From assembly GCA_011056555.1 (NCBI GenBank), contig DSEQ01000037.1:94025-158024 (forward strand): a stretch of 64,000 bases of DNA. The letters run 5' to 3'. The translations under genes and the position numbers were made by a program. Origin of the DNA: Candidatus Zixiibacteriota bacterium (lineage in GTDB: Bacteria; Zixibacteria; MSB-5A5; JAABVY01). How positions within the stretch are numbered: position 1 is the stretch's first letter; the number at the start of each line of letters is the position of its first letter. The notes beneath the pieces are model-generated. The model worked only from the letters and a program-made list of their open reading frames with translations, made no database searches and was not told the origin of the DNA. This document shows, piece by piece, positions 51,608 through 62,600 of this stretch.

Positions 51608-52378
51608 ATGACGATAGAGGAATTGAACAAACTGGTCAAAGAGGCGGGCGGAATCGCCCTGGACTATTTCGGCCGGGTAACAATCGACTATAAGGAAGAC
51701 AACACTGTAATAACTGAAGCTGATCTTGCCGTTGAAAAATTCCTTTACAATGAGTTAACGAAGTCGATACCGGGCAGCGAATTTTTGGGAGAAGAGGGTA
51801 GTGGTGAAAAAGCAGGCGGAGAATCCGAATACCTCTGGATAGTCGATCCTATTGACGGCACCTCCAGCTACAGCAAAGGTCTTCCGGTCTGGGGGATTTC
51901 CGCCGGGCTCTACAAAAATTACCGGCCTTATATGGCCTCAGTCTATTTTCCATACGTGGATGACCATTTCTGGCAAAATTCTGATAATCAGGCTTACCTG
52001 AACGGAAACTCCTTGAGAACTCTTTCTGAAAAGGAGGAGGTGCGCTCGGAAAGCTTCGTTTGTGTTCCCTCAGATCTCTTCAATAGCTGTGGTTTGCAGT
52101 TGAAAATGAAATCGAGGTCGTTTGGCTCCACCTGCTACCATATCCTGCAGGTTGCCCGGTATGCCGCTTATGCCACCCTTCTGTGCAGCTATGCCGTCTG
52201 GGATCTTGCTGCGGCTGAAGCGATTGCGGAGACAACCGGAGCCCGGATGTTCGATCTGCAGGGCCAGCAACAGGATCTTTCCGGTATTGTAGAATCAAAC
52301 AATATTCCCGAGCCGGTTGTGGTTACCTACCCGGACAGGCTGCAGAAAGTCCTGGAGAAGATACACCAGAACCGATAA
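51608..52378 (+). CDS. inositol monophosphatase family protein
   Basis: 256-residue Mg2+-dependent phosphatase of the IMPase/CysQ/FBPase superfamily. Metal-binding motifs: FLGEEGSGEKAGG, WIVDPIDGTSSYSKGLPVWG (WIVDPIDGT) and the C-terminal SYAVWDLAAAEAIAETTGAR (WDxAA). Substrate may be inositol phosphate, histidinol phosphate (HisN-like) or 3'-phosphoadenosine phosphate; the sequence does not decide. The ribosome-binding site is AAGGAAG. It leads a same-strand group with a disulfide oxidoreductase, pckA, glgP and a LOG-like gene. Confidence 0.88.
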   Translation: MTIEELNKLVKEAGGIALDYFGRVTIDYKEDNTVITEADLAVEKFLYNELTKSIPGSEFLGEEGSGEKAGGESEYLWIVDPIDGTSSYSKGLPVWGISAGLYKNYRPYMASVYFPYVDDHFWQNSDNQAYLNGNSLRTLSEKEEVRSESFVCVPSDLFNSCGLQLKMKSRSFGSTCYHILQVARYAAYATLLCSYAVWDLAAAEAIAETTGARMFDLQGQQQDLSGIVESNNIPEPVVVTYPDRLQKVLEKIHQNR

Positions 52379-52483
52379 GTATCGGTTGCATAAAAATATG
52401 GGAACTAATTTTATTTTATTTGAATCATTTCTGAAGATTAATAATCTAAACCTTTAAATATGCGCACGAGGAGGAAATTATAA

Positions 52484-53125
52484 ATGAAATTTATACAGGA
52501 AAATGACGCTGAAATACTGAAAAGGCAGTTTGCGGAATACGCCGGTGATGTGAAATTCATCTATTTCAAAAAGGACGAAGATTGTGAGACCTGTGGAATT
52601 GCCAGGGATCTCCTGGAAGAAGTTGCCGCGCTTTCGGATAAAATCACATTGACTGTTTATGATTTTGATAAAGACAATGAGCAGGTTGAGAAGTATGGTA
52701 TCGATAAGGTTCCGGCTCTTGTGATTGAAGGTGAAAGGGATTACGGGATCAGATTCTACGGTGTGCCTTCTGGATATGAATTCAATTCGCTTCTGAACGC
52801 CATGTACAATGTCTCCAGAGGCGAGATCGGCCTGCCGGGGGTCATCAGGGAAGACCTGGATAAGATCGATAAGAATATTCATGTGCAGGTGTTTGTGACT
52901 CCGACCTGTCCGCACTGTCCCAATGCGGTTAAAACGGCCCAGAATTTTGCATTATACTCCGGAAAAATAAAGGCGGATATGGTTGAGGTCTCTGAATTTC
53001 CTGAGCTGGCGCGGAAATATCAGGTTATGAGCGTTCCCAAAGTAGTTATTAATGAAGATATAGATTTTGTTGGAGCTCTTGGAGACAGGGAATATTTGGA
53101 GAAGATCTTGGAAGCAAACGCATAA
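52484..53125 (+). CDS. protein disulfide oxidoreductase with two thioredoxin folds
   Basis: 213-residue tandem thioredoxin/glutaredoxin-fold protein like the archaeal and thermophile PDO. The N-terminal unit has the active site KKDEDCETCGIARDLLEEV (CETC) and the C-terminal unit VFVTPTCPHCPNAVKTAQNF (CPHC), each followed by a cis-Pro segment (DKVPALVIEG; MSVPKVVINE). No signal peptide, so it is cytosolic. It probably reduces or isomerises disulfides, or serves peroxiredoxins via a thioredoxin reductase. Ribosome-binding site GAGGAGG; strong terminator after the stop. Confidence 0.9.
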   Translation: MKFIQENDAEILKRQFAEYAGDVKFIYFKKDEDCETCGIARDLLEEVAALSDKITLTVYDFDKDNEQVEKYGIDKVPALVIEGERDYGIRFYGVPSGYEFNSLLNAMYNVSRGEIGLPGVIREDLDKIDKNIHVQVFVTPTCPHCPNAVKTAQNFALYSGKIKADMVEVSEFPELARKYQVMSVPKVVINEDIDFVGALGDREYLEKILEANA

Positions 53126-53143
53126 TGTCCTCCCAACCTGGAT

Positions 53144-53179
53144 AAATGCCGTCCTGTTTGACGGGGCGGCATTTTTTTT
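53144..53179 (+). terminator. rho-independent terminator after the disulfide oxidoreductase gene
   Basis: Stem AAATGCCGTCC / GGGGCGGCATTT with an eight-base loop and eight T residues, 20 bases after the stop at 53125. Very strong candidate. Confidence 0.92.
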
Positions 53180-53363
53180 GTGGACTATTTCTGATTTGAC
53201 CGATAAATTCAGTAAATTCATTTGCGAGCTATCCCGGACCTCCTTAGAGGTCGGATTCCCGGCTCCGTTCGCATTCATTAGCCGGAAACATATTGACCCA
53301 GAGAATGTTATATTGAACAGCAATCTATATATTCTAAGAAATTATTAAAAGCAGGGAGGCTGA

Positions 53364-54965
53364 ATGGCTGAAGCGCGTATACAGATTGAAAGCCAGTTAT
53401 GCGACATTGGATTAGACAATACAGGCAACATTTACTGTAATTTAAGAACCCCCGCACTCTACGAGCACGCCTTGAAGAGGGGTGAGGGAATACTGGCACA
53501 TCTCGGGCCGCTGGTCGTGAGGACAGGTTATTACACTGCCCGGGCGGCCAACGACAAGTTTATCGTCAGAGAAAAAACCTCAGAGGACAAAGTCTGGTGG
53601 GGGAAAGTCAATAAGGCTTTCGAAGAAAGTGACTTTGAATCCCTGCACAGAAAAATATTGGCTTATATTCAGGGCCGCGATTTGTATGTTCAGGATGTCT
53701 ATGCCGGGGCGGACAAAAATTACCGCATGGCGGTGCGCGTGATTACACAGGATGCATGGCACAGCCTGTTTGTGCGTAATATGTTCATCCGTCTCGATGC
53801 GGATGACCGAAAAAATTTCCATCCTGAGTTTACTGTTCTTCATGTTCCCCATCTGCATGCCAATCCGCAGTATGACAAGACCAATTCGGAGGCATTCATA
53901 ATCCTTCATCTGGGCCAGAAGCTGGTATTAATCGGCGGCTCTCATTATGCCGGTGAGATCAAGAAATCAGTCTTCACCGCCCTGAATTTTATTCTTCCCC
54001 AGGCCGATGTGCTCTCAATGCATTGCTCCGCAAATATAGGCAAAAAAAATGACGCAGCCCTGTTCTTTGGCCTGTCGGGCACTGGCAAGACAACTCTCTC
54101 GACCGATCCGGAAAGGCGTTTGATCGGAGATGATGAGCATGGCTGGAGCGATGATGGCGTCTTCAATTTTGAAGGCGGCTGTTATGCCAAGGTTATCGGG
54201 CTGTCTGAGGAATCAGAGCCGGATATTTATGAGACCACTCGCAAATTCGGCACCATTCTGGAGAACGTGGCTCTGGACTTTGATACCAGAAGGGTCGATC
54301 TGGACAGCGATGAATTGACTGAAAATACCCGGGCTTCATATCCCATAACGCATATCGAAAGCGCCGTGCGTGACGGTACGGGTGGTCATCCAGAGAATAT
54401 ATTCTTTCTAACCACGGATGCTTTTGGGATCATGCCGCCGATCGCGCGCCTTACGCCTGAGCAGGCAATGTATCATTTCATCTCCGGTTATACCTCTAAG
54501 ATCGGGGGGACTGAAAAGGGCCTGGGCAAGGAACCCAAAGCGACATTTTCAGCCTGCTTCGGGGCTCCTTTCATGGTTCTGCATCCTTATGAATACGCAA
54601 CCCTCCTGGCGAAAAAGATCGCCAAACATAATGCCAAAATCTGGCTCGTCAATACGGGCTGGACAGGAGGGCCTTATGGTGTGGGCGAGAGGATGAAGAT
54701 CAAGCACAGCCGGGCTGTCCTGAAAGCGGCATTGAACGGCGAGCTCGATTCGGCAGAATATCACAAAGACCCGGTTTTCGGTTTTGAGGTGCCGAAAGAA
54801 TGTACCGGGGTCCCCTCCGAAATTCTAGATCCCAGGCAAACCTGGGATAATCCTGATGATTACGACAATAAAGCCAGAGAGCTGGCTGAGCGGTTCAAGA
54901 AGAATTTTGAGGAATACAAGGACGAGGTGCCGGCCGAGATCGAAAAAGAAGGTCCAAATATTTAG
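53364..54965 (+). CDS. pckA: phosphoenolpyruvate carboxykinase (ATP)
   Basis: 533-residue ATP-type PEPCK, which turns oxaloacetate into PEP for gluconeogenesis. Kinase-type motifs: FGLSGTGKTTLSTDPERRLI (P-loop), IGDDEHGWSDDGVFNFEGG (metal/PEPCK-specific), TRASYPITHIESAVRDGTGG and LVNTGWTGGPYGVGERMKIK. Oxaloacetate-site arginine is in VVRTGYYTARAANDKFIVRE. Length is normal. Ribosome-binding site GGGAGG. Next to glycogen phosphorylase on the same strand, it points to a switch between gluconeogenesis and glucan use. Confidence 0.96.
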   Translation: MAEARIQIESQLCDIGLDNTGNIYCNLRTPALYEHALKRGEGILAHLGPLVVRTGYYTARAANDKFIVREKTSEDKVWWGKVNKAFEESDFESLHRKILAYIQGRDLYVQDVYAGADKNYRMAVRVITQDAWHSLFVRNMFIRLDADDRKNFHPEFTVLHVPHLHANPQYDKTNSEAFIILHLGQKLVLIGGSHYAGEIKKSVFTALNFILPQADVLSMHCSANIGKKNDAALFFGLSGTGKTTLSTDPERRLIGDDEHGWSDDGVFNFEGGCYAKVIGLSEESEPDIYETTRKFGTILENVALDFDTRRVDLDSDELTENTRASYPITHIESAVRDGTGGHPENIFFLTTDAFGIMPPIARLTPEQAMYHFISGYTSKIGGTEKGLGKEPKATFSACFGAPFMVLHPYEYATLLAKKIAKHNAKIWLVNTGWTGGPYGVGERMKIKHSRAVLKAALNGELDSAEYHKDPVFGFEVPKECTGVPSEILDPRQTWDNPDDYDNKARELAERFKKNFEEYKDEVPAEIEKEGPNI

Positions 54966-55031
54966 CCAATTCTGTTCAAATTTTGAGCTGTTTTGCCGTT
55001 CTTATTGAATAGGAGTAAAAATGGAGATGAG

Positions 55032-57602
55032 ATGGTTAAGGCGTTAAGATCGTTTAGAGTTACACCAAAGCTTCCGGATGAACTGATAAGGCTCAGAGAA
55101 ATAGCAAACAATATCTGGTGGTCATGGAATGACGATGCTATCAGGTTGTTTCAAAGACTGGACCGGGATTTATGGGACGAATGTCATCATAACCCAGTAG
55201 CGCTTCTGGGTGAGGTCAGCCAGGACAGGATGGAAAATCTTGCCAAGGATGACGGCTATATTGCCCAGCTTGAACGTGTTTATCAAAATCTGTCCGGATA
55301 TTTGAAAGAAGACACCTGGTTTTCCAGAAATCACTTCAAAGAATCAAAACCGTTGATCGCCTATTTTTCAATGGAATACGGATTTACAGAGTGTCTTCCG
55401 ATATATTCGGGGGGTCTGGGAATACTGGCGGGCGATCATATAAAATCGGCCAGCGAACTGGGTTTGCCCCTGGTCGGAATCGGACTGCTTTATCAGCAGG
55501 GCTATTTTCAGCAGTATCTCAACAAGGATGGCTGGCAGCAGGAGTTTTATCCCAATAATGATTTTTATAATTTGCCGATTCAACTTATGCAGGATGATGA
55601 GGGTAATGCGCTGAAAATAAGCCTGGATTTTCCCGGCAGAAAGGTCTATGCCCAGATATGGGAAGTGAAAGTGGGCAGAATATCTGTCTTCATGCTGGAC
55701 AGCAATATATCCGAAAACAATCTGCATGATCGCAAGATCACGAATCAGTTATATGGCGGAGATAAGGAAACCAGGATGCAGCAGGAGCTGCTGCTGGGAA
55801 TCGGGGGCGTGAGAGCACTGGAGGCTCTCGGCATAAAGCCAATCGTCTACCACATGAATGAAGGTCACAGCGCCTTTTTGGCTCTGGAGCGAATCGCCCG
55901 TGGGATAGAAGCCGATAATCTGGATTTCCATGAAGCTTACCTGATGGTCAGGCAGTCGAATATTTTTACCACGCACACACCGGTCCCGGCGGGCATTGAT
56001 GAATTTCTTCCGGATCTGATTGAAAAATATTTTTCCAATTATGTGCCCCGTTTGCATTTGACCTTCAGGGAATTTCTGGAGCTAGGCCGGCTCGAGGCGC
56101 CCCAGCAAATTGCGCCCTTCAATATGGCGCTGCTGGCGATCAAGTGCGCTTCTTTTGTGAATGGAGTCTCGGAGCTGCACGGCGAGGTCTCGCGCCGGAT
56201 GTTTCAGCTGGCCTGGAAGGATCTCCCGGCCGAGGAGGTTCCTATATCGCATATTACCAATGGAGCGCACACACGGTCGTGGATATCGCATGAGATGGCC
56301 ACGCTGTACGATCGTTATTTGGGGCCCAACTGGGTCAATAAACCTGCCGATCAGTCTGTCTGGAAAAGAGTCGACCAGATCCCGGACGAGGAACTCTGGC
56401 AGACCCATGAAAGGCGGCGCGAGAGACTGATAGCCTTTGCCCGAAGGTCGCTGAGGAAACAGCTGGAAAGGCGCGGTGCCCTGTCCTCCGAGCTGGATGG
56501 AGCTCTGGAGGCTCTTAATCCCGACGTCCTCACCATTGGCTTTGCACGCAGGTTTGCAGCCTACAAACGCGGCACTTTGATACTGAGAGATATTGAAAGG
56601 CTGAAGAAGATTCTCTGTAACCGTGCCCGCCCGATGCAGATAATCTTTGCCGGCAAGGCCCATCCGAGGGATAATGAAGGCAAGGAATTGATAAAGCAGA
56701 TAGTGCATGTCGCCCGTGACGAGCAGCTCAGGAGGCATATTGTCTTTTTGGAGAATTATGATATAAATTTAGCCCGCTATCTGGTACAGGGTGTGGATGT
56801 GTGGCTCAATAATCCCCTGCGGCCGATGGAGGCCTCGGGCACGAGCGGTATGAAAGTGGTATTTAACGGTGGCATCAATATCTCCACTCTTGACGGTTGG
56901 TGGGTGGAAGGTTTTTCGCGTGAGACCGGATGGAGCATAGGTATGGGGGAGGTCTATGACAATCTGGAATACCAGAATGAGGTTGAGGCCAATGCTCTTT
57001 ATGATCTTCTGGAGAAGGAAGTCTCCAGGCTTTTTTATGATCGCGGCGCCGATGGTCTGCCCCGTAAATGGATCGCCAAGATGAAGGACTCCATGCAGGG
57101 ATTGTGCCCCCGCTTCAATACTAACCGTATGGTAAAAACATATGCGGAGAAGTTCTATTTACCCGCTTTCAGGCAGAGCAAGATCCTTGAGAATCGCGGT
57201 ATGGCGGAGCTCAAGGATCTTTCGACGTGGTACAGGAAGATTGACCGGAAGTGGAATCAGATCAAGGTGCTGGAGCTAAGCAATAATGTCAGCACTGCGC
57301 TCGCTGTGGGTGACGAGGTCGAGGTCCAGGCTGTAGTCAGGCTGGGCGAATTAAAGCCTGTGGATGTGAATGTTCAGCTCCTTATCGGCAGGCTCGACGC
57401 CAACGGGGAGCTGGTAGAGCCCAAGAAGTACTCCATGAACTCTGTCGAGGACCTTTCCTCGGATACATATAAATATTCTGTCAGGGTCTCCTTCAAGGGC
57501 AGCGGCAACCACGGTTTTACTGTCAGGGTCCTGCCGGATTACAGGCTGCTGCTAAATCCATTCGAGCCGGGTCTTGTAACCTGGGCCAATAGTAACCTCT
57601 AA
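55032..57602 (+). CDS. glgP: alpha-glucan (glycogen) phosphorylase
   Basis: 856-residue glycogen/maltodextrin phosphorylase of GT35, the short bacterial type with an N-terminal DUF3417 part (LPDELIRLREIANNIWWSWN). Core motifs: IAYFSMEYGFTECLPIYSGG, LGILAGDHIKSASELGLPLV, NMNEGH-like VYHMNEGHSAFLALERIARG, ITNGAHTRSW and the PLP lysine in MEASGTSGMKVVFNGGINIS. It releases glucose 1-phosphate from storage glucan. I use the ATG at 55032 (GGAG five bases upstream); an in-frame TTG at 54993 has no ribosome-binding site. Confidence 0.94.
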   Translation: MVKALRSFRVTPKLPDELIRLREIANNIWWSWNDDAIRLFQRLDRDLWDECHHNPVALLGEVSQDRMENLAKDDGYIAQLERVYQNLSGYLKEDTWFSRNHFKESKPLIAYFSMEYGFTECLPIYSGGLGILAGDHIKSASELGLPLVGIGLLYQQGYFQQYLNKDGWQQEFYPNNDFYNLPIQLMQDDEGNALKISLDFPGRKVYAQIWEVKVGRISVFMLDSNISENNLHDRKITNQLYGGDKETRMQQELLLGIGGVRALEALGIKPIVYHMNEGHSAFLALERIARGIEADNLDFHEAYLMVRQSNIFTTHTPVPAGIDEFLPDLIEKYFSNYVPRLHLTFREFLELGRLEAPQQIAPFNMALLAIKCASFVNGVSELHGEVSRRMFQLAWKDLPAEEVPISHITNGAHTRSWISHEMATLYDRYLGPNWVNKPADQSVWKRVDQIPDEELWQTHERRRERLIAFARRSLRKQLERRGALSSELDGALEALNPDVLTIGFARRFAAYKRGTLILRDIERLKKILCNRARPMQIIFAGKAHPRDNEGKELIKQIVHVARDEQLRRHIVFLENYDINLARYLVQGVDVWLNNPLRPMEASGTSGMKVVFNGGINISTLDGWWVEGFSRETGWSIGMGEVYDNLEYQNEVEANALYDLLEKEVSRLFYDRGADGLPRKWIAKMKDSMQGLCPRFNTNRMVKTYAEKFYLPAFRQSKILENRGMAELKDLSTWYRKIDRKWNQIKVLELSNNVSTALAVGDEVEVQAVVRLGELKPVDVNVQLLIGRLDANGELVEPKKYSMNSVEDLSSDTYKYSVRVSFKGSGNHGFTVRVLPDYRLLLNPFEPGLVTWANSNL

Positions 57603-57633
57603 CTTGTAATGCATTACTGGATGCGGAGAATAG

Positions 57634-58482
57634 ATGAAACTGGATGACAAGAATCAACGCTGGTGGGACACTGCTCCCGCCTACATACTGGCATACGAAG
57701 ATATCGAGCTGATGAACAGGGATGAGCTCAGGTCGGTAAGACTGATGCTCGAATATTACAAACCGGAACTGATCCTCGAAAAGAACAATGTGGCATCAAT
57801 AATTGTCGTTTTCGGAGGAACACGTCTGCTGCCGAGAGACCAGGCCGAGAAAAATCTCCAGGAGGCAAAAGCCCGGCTGGAAGCCAGCCCGGAGAACAAA
57901 TCATTTGCGCGTCAGGTAAGGATTGCCGAGAATCTCCTGAAAAAGTCGCATTTTTATGATGAGGCTCGCGAGTTCGCCTCCATAGTTTCACGTTCCGCCC
58001 AATCGCCTGTTTTGAGAGAATATGTCATTTGTACCGGCGGAGGGCCGGGTGTAATGGAGGCGGCCAATCGCGGCGCGCATGATGTCAATGCCGTTTCAAT
58101 CGGACTCAATATTACGCTGCCGCTGGAGCAGTACCCAAATCCCTATATTACCCCTGAGTTCTGTTTCAGATTTCATTATTTTGCCATCCGCAAGATGCAT
58201 TTCATGAAACGCGCCCGTGCACTGGTTATCTTCCCCGGAGGATACGGTACCCTGGATGAGTTTTTTGAAGCGATGACATTGATCCAGACCAAAGTGGTCA
58301 AGCCGATACCGGTTATTTTATTCGGCCGGAAGTTCTGGGACGGTATAATCAATTTCGAGGCCCTGGTTGAAGAGGGTACGATAGACCCCGAGGATATTGA
58401 AATCTTCAAATATGCCGAAACGGCCGAGGAAGCCTGGGAATTAATAACCGACCACTACAAGAATAATTATAAGAGACCGTAA
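57634..58482 (+). CDS. LOG-family (TIGR00730-like) nucleotide hydrolase-type protein
   Basis: 282-residue Rossmann-fold protein of the LOG family, which holds cytokinin-activating nucleoside 5'-monophosphate phosphoribohydrolases and PpnN-type nucleotide hydrolases. Signature motifs: CTGGGPGVMEAANRGAHDVN and FPGGYGTLDEFFEAMTLIQT (PGGxGTxxE). It is longer than plant LOG (about 215 residues) through an N-terminal helical extension, IELMNRDELRSVRLMLEYYK. Substrate in this organism unknown. Starts 31 bases after glgP. Confidence 0.88.
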   Translation: MKLDDKNQRWWDTAPAYILAYEDIELMNRDELRSVRLMLEYYKPELILEKNNVASIIVVFGGTRLLPRDQAEKNLQEAKARLEASPENKSFARQVRIAENLLKKSHFYDEAREFASIVSRSAQSPVLREYVICTGGGPGVMEAANRGAHDVNAVSIGLNITLPLEQYPNPYITPEFCFRFHYFAIRKMHFMKRARALVIFPGGYGTLDEFFEAMTLIQTKVVKPIPVILFGRKFWDGIINFEALVEEGTIDPEDIEIFKYAETAEEAWELITDHYKNNYKRP

Positions 58483-58487
58483 AGTAA

Positions 58488-59471
58488 CTATCTGACGAGC
58501 CGGTAGATTATCCTGCTTTGAAAATCGGTGCGCATTCTTATGCTGAAGTCCCCGCTATTGGTGCCTTTGAGGACAATATTCCCAATCTGCGAAATTGTAT
58601 ATTCGAGCCGCTCCAGGGTTCCCGCCTGTGATGAGAATGAGCCTGATCCGGACCTGGTGATTTGATAATTGTCGAGGGTGAGATTCAGTTTGTCTTCGAG
58701 TTCGGCGACATTTGCCTCGGTGCTGAATTGACGCAGAAAGAGCTCTCCGACAAATTCAACCTGATTTCTGCCCTGAACGATACGGTATTTCAGTATCAAG
58801 GGTTCGGGGCTGTCTTTCAGGTCGAAGCCGCCGAGGCTGTTTATCTTCATGGCTTCCTCCCAGCGCGACTGGGTTTCAGGAAACACGATTTCGAGAAAGC
58901 CTTCTCCCGGCTGGCCGAGGAGCTCGCGCGAGAGGTTCCAGAGGTTTTTGTGGTCGGTTATGTTGATTATTTCTCCGGTTGGATACACCAGCATGACTAT
59001 GTCCTCGCCGATGAACAGGAGCTTTTCATAAAAATCAGCCGCCCCCCGGCTGGAGCCGCCCTGGGGGGTATATTCCGAAACGAGGCTGTCATCTTGATAA
59101 ATGATCACATGATCTTTTTCAGAAAATATATCCAGACGCACAGGAGCATCGCCGGATCTGCTTTCGATAGTACCGGTCAGGCTGTCAAAGCGGCATATAA
59201 TTCGCGCATATTCGCCTTCAATAGATTCGGCCACCGTTATGGTTTCAAACAGCGTCAATTCGCCATTCAACTCGGCCGTCTCGGTTTCAGAGTCCGGGTC
59301 GGTCAGACTTTCCGATTCTGATTCCTGTGAAAATGAAATATCAATTTCGTAACTAAATGTGCGCCCCTTGAGAAGATCGAATTTTGGAACGGCCTGGGAT
59401 GGCGCAAAGGAAGAAAGCGGCACCAGAAAGAAGAGCGTCAGAATTAAAATAGTCTTCAATTTAACAGGCAT
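58488..59471 (-). CDS. hypothetical secreted protein
   Basis: 327-residue protein with a signal peptide (KLKTILILTLFFLVPLSSFA, cleavage near SQA). The mature part is beta-strand rich, begins FDLLKGRTFSYEIDISFSQE and has an acidic Ser/Glu/Asp-rich stretch (about 45-70). Late segments RYRIVQGRNQVEFVGELFL and GTLERLEYTISQIGNIVLKG suggest a lipocalin- or LolA-like barrel, but I recognise no family. It is convergent with the LOG-like gene, five bases between stops. Confidence 0.65.
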   Translation of the reverse strand: MPVKLKTILILTLFFLVPLSSFAPSQAVPKFDLLKGRTFSYEIDISFSQESESESLTDPDSETETAELNGELTLFETITVAESIEGEYARIICRFDSLTGTIESRSGDAPVRLDIFSEKDHVIIYQDDSLVSEYTPQGGSSRGAADFYEKLLFIGEDIVMLVYPTGEIINITDHKNLWNLSRELLGQPGEGFLEIVFPETQSRWEEAMKINSLGGFDLKDSPEPLILKYRIVQGRNQVEFVGELFLRQFSTEANVAELEDKLNLTLDNYQITRSGSGSFSSQAGTLERLEYTISQIGNIVLKGTNSGDFSIRMRTDFQSRIIYRLVR

Positions 59472-59641
59472 AATCTGCGTATTCCTTCAAAGATGACATT
59501 TTATAAACCGGGCTCTAATATAAGCGACTGCATTTCATGGCCGCAAGCATTTAATTCTATAAACCAGAATCCATTTGAATATTGAAGACTAACTGCGTAT
59601 ATTCATGTAGCAAAAAGCATGAACGTGAAGACCTGGTAAAT

Positions 59642-62600
59642 ATGGCTAAAGAAGATCCCCAAAAGAGAAATACCGGATCAAAAAAGGTTGTGCAGACAAG
59701 AATGCCGGCCGGTCCGCAGTCCTCTGCGTACAGCGCCACCCTTAAACTGATGGAGAACAAGCACTATGCCGTGTTAATTATGGATCCCGGGAATCTCAGG
59801 ATTGTCTTCGCGAACTCAAAGCTGTGTCAGAAGCTGGGCTATTCCAAATCTGAACTTATCGGGCGCAAGGTGACCTCATTTATCGCTCCGGAAGACAGAA
59901 AGAGAATTGTGGAGACTGCGGCGGCACGCCTGGAAGGCAAACCTGTTGAGACAGGCAATCGCTATACCGCTTTGACCCGCAACGGGGGTAGAATTGTTTT
60001 TGATGCCTATACCAATCCGGTTCAGTATGACGGTCGGAGATATCTTCAGACGATAACGAATGATATTACCCAGCAAGTCAAGCTGGAGCAGGAGTTACGG
60101 GAATCGGAAGAAAAATACCGGGCGGTGGTAGATAATATAGCCGACGGGATCGCAGTCTGTGCAAGTGGAAAGCTGGCCTACAGCAATAAAATGTTTGCTC
60201 AGATTTTTGGCTATAAGCCTGCTGAAATCGAGGGAATTCAGATTAATAAGTTGATTGCAAGGGGATATAAAAAATTACTCACAGGACTGCAAAAACAGGT
60301 ATGGGAATCGGCAAAACGCAGAAAATTGGAGATAGTCGGTCTGAAAAAAGACAACTCCGAAATCATTCTTAATCTCAGGGCTTCGCGGATTAAATATCAT
60401 GGAAAAAAGGCTCTTCAATTGACCATCACAGATATAACTGCGGAAAAAGAAGCTGAAGCGCAGCTAAGAGAAAACGAGGAAAGATTCAGGTCTCTGGTTG
60501 AGAGTGTTCAATATGGTTTCTTCATATTAGAAGTTAAGGCCAGCAAGTTGCTCTTTCTTAATAACTACGGACGCTCGCTTGCCAGTGGTGTTAAGACCCC
60601 CATTGATGAATTGGATATTTTCGGTTTTCTTGAGCCATCCGACCGAAAAAATATAAGAGATAAATGTGAGCAGATAATTTCCGGCAGTCTGGATGGATTT
60701 TCGGGGGTTCAGAAGGTTATTTTCCCGGGTCAAGAGCCAATCTGGATTCAATATGAATCCAGGGTGGTGCCTTTCAAGGGCCGCATCTGCCTTCAGGGAA
60801 TATTTAAAGATATAACGGAAGTAAAAGTCGCCGACGACATGTTGAGGGAGTCGGAGGAAAGATTCCGTCAGATGGCAGAAAATATACCCGAGCTATTCTG
60901 GATCGTCGAGAGAAATCCGGATAAAACTGTATACGTAAGCCCCGGTGCAAGGGACGTATTCGGCCTGTCGCAGGAAGAGTTATATGATAACAGCAGGAGC
61001 TTCCTCAGGGCCATTCACCCCGACGATAGAGATTGGGTTGCCGAACGCTTTGATGATATTGAGAATGAAAATGATGTTGAATTCAGGGTCAGGAGTGATT
61101 CCGGTGCGGTGAGATGGGTGCGGGCCCTCACATTTCCCATCCGTGATCAAGACGGGAAAGTTTACCGCACAACCGGTATTGTCAGGGATATCACCTCGCG
61201 GAAAAGGACGGAGCAGCAGTTGCAGGCAAGCGAGGCGAGGTATCGTGCCGTGGTCGAAGATCAGACTGAACTAATTACCCGCAGTCGCCCTGACGGCACT
61301 ATCACATTTCTGAACGATGCCTGTTGTCGGTTTTTTGGTATGGAAAAGTCTGAATCTTACGAAGGAAGCTTTTTGGACTACGTGCATCCGGATGACCGCG
61401 AGAGAATTCAGGAAACTATTCAATCGGTATCTTTTGAAAATCCGGTTGTCTCGGTCGAGCACAGGGTCTTCAATAAAAACGGCGAGGTCCGCTGGCAACA
61501 TTGGACCAATCGGATGGTGTTTGATGACGAAGGTAATATGCAGGAGTTTCTGTCGGTTGGACGCGATATCACCGAGCAGAAAATGGCCGAAAAGGCCCTG
61601 CGGGAATCGGAGCTGAAATTCCGGGCGATCTTTGAAAATACCAGCGACGGTATTGCTATTTACGAGAGCCATTCCAAGAAGTTTGCCCAGAAACTGATCG
61701 ATTGTAATGACAGTTTCGTGAAGATGTCCGGGAGGAGCAAAGAAGAGCTTCTGGATGCAAAAGATGTCCGAGAATTCCGTCTCAACGAGGACAGAGAACT
61801 TGATGAACATGAGATGCAGAAATTAATACTAGCCGGTGTTGCATTCAAGGGGACCTATTCCTGGAAACGGCCCGACCGCAAGGAGAATTTCATCGAATAT
61901 GAGGCCGCTCCGGTAATTCTGGGCGAGCGCATTCTGGTTTATACGATCGATCGGGATATTACAGAGCGCAGAAAAAATGAGATCAGGTTGAGCGAGTCTG
62001 AGAAGAAATACCGTAAACTCTACGAAAGTCTGATGGACGGTTATGCGCGCACTGACCTTGATGGAAGGATTCTGGAGTTCAACGTTGCCTTCCAGAAGAT
62101 GATTGAATATCCACCGGATGAGATCATGGGTTTGACTTACCACGATATTACCCCTGAAAAGTGGCATGAATTTGAGAGGGATCTGGTAGATAATCAGGTT
62201 ATGATCCATGGTTACTCAAAGACATATGAAAAGGAATATAGAAAAAAGTCGGGACATATTTTCCCGGTTGAGCTCCGTACCTATCTCACGTATGACGATT
62301 TCGGCCTGCCGGATGGTCTATGGGCGATAGTGCGGGATATTTCAGAGCGCAAGGCGGTGGAGGAACAACTGCGTGAATCTGAGGAAAAGTATCGCAGCGT
62401 GGTCGATAATGTCGGAATTGGTATATCTCTTATAAGCCCGGATATGCGGATTCTGTCTCTGAATAATCAGATGAAAAAGTGGTTCCCCAAAATTAACGTC
62501 GAGGAACATCCTGTCTGTTATAAAGCCTATAATGATCCGCCACGCTCCTGCATTTGTTTCTACTGCCCGACTATACGAACACTAAGAGACGGTGGAGTTC

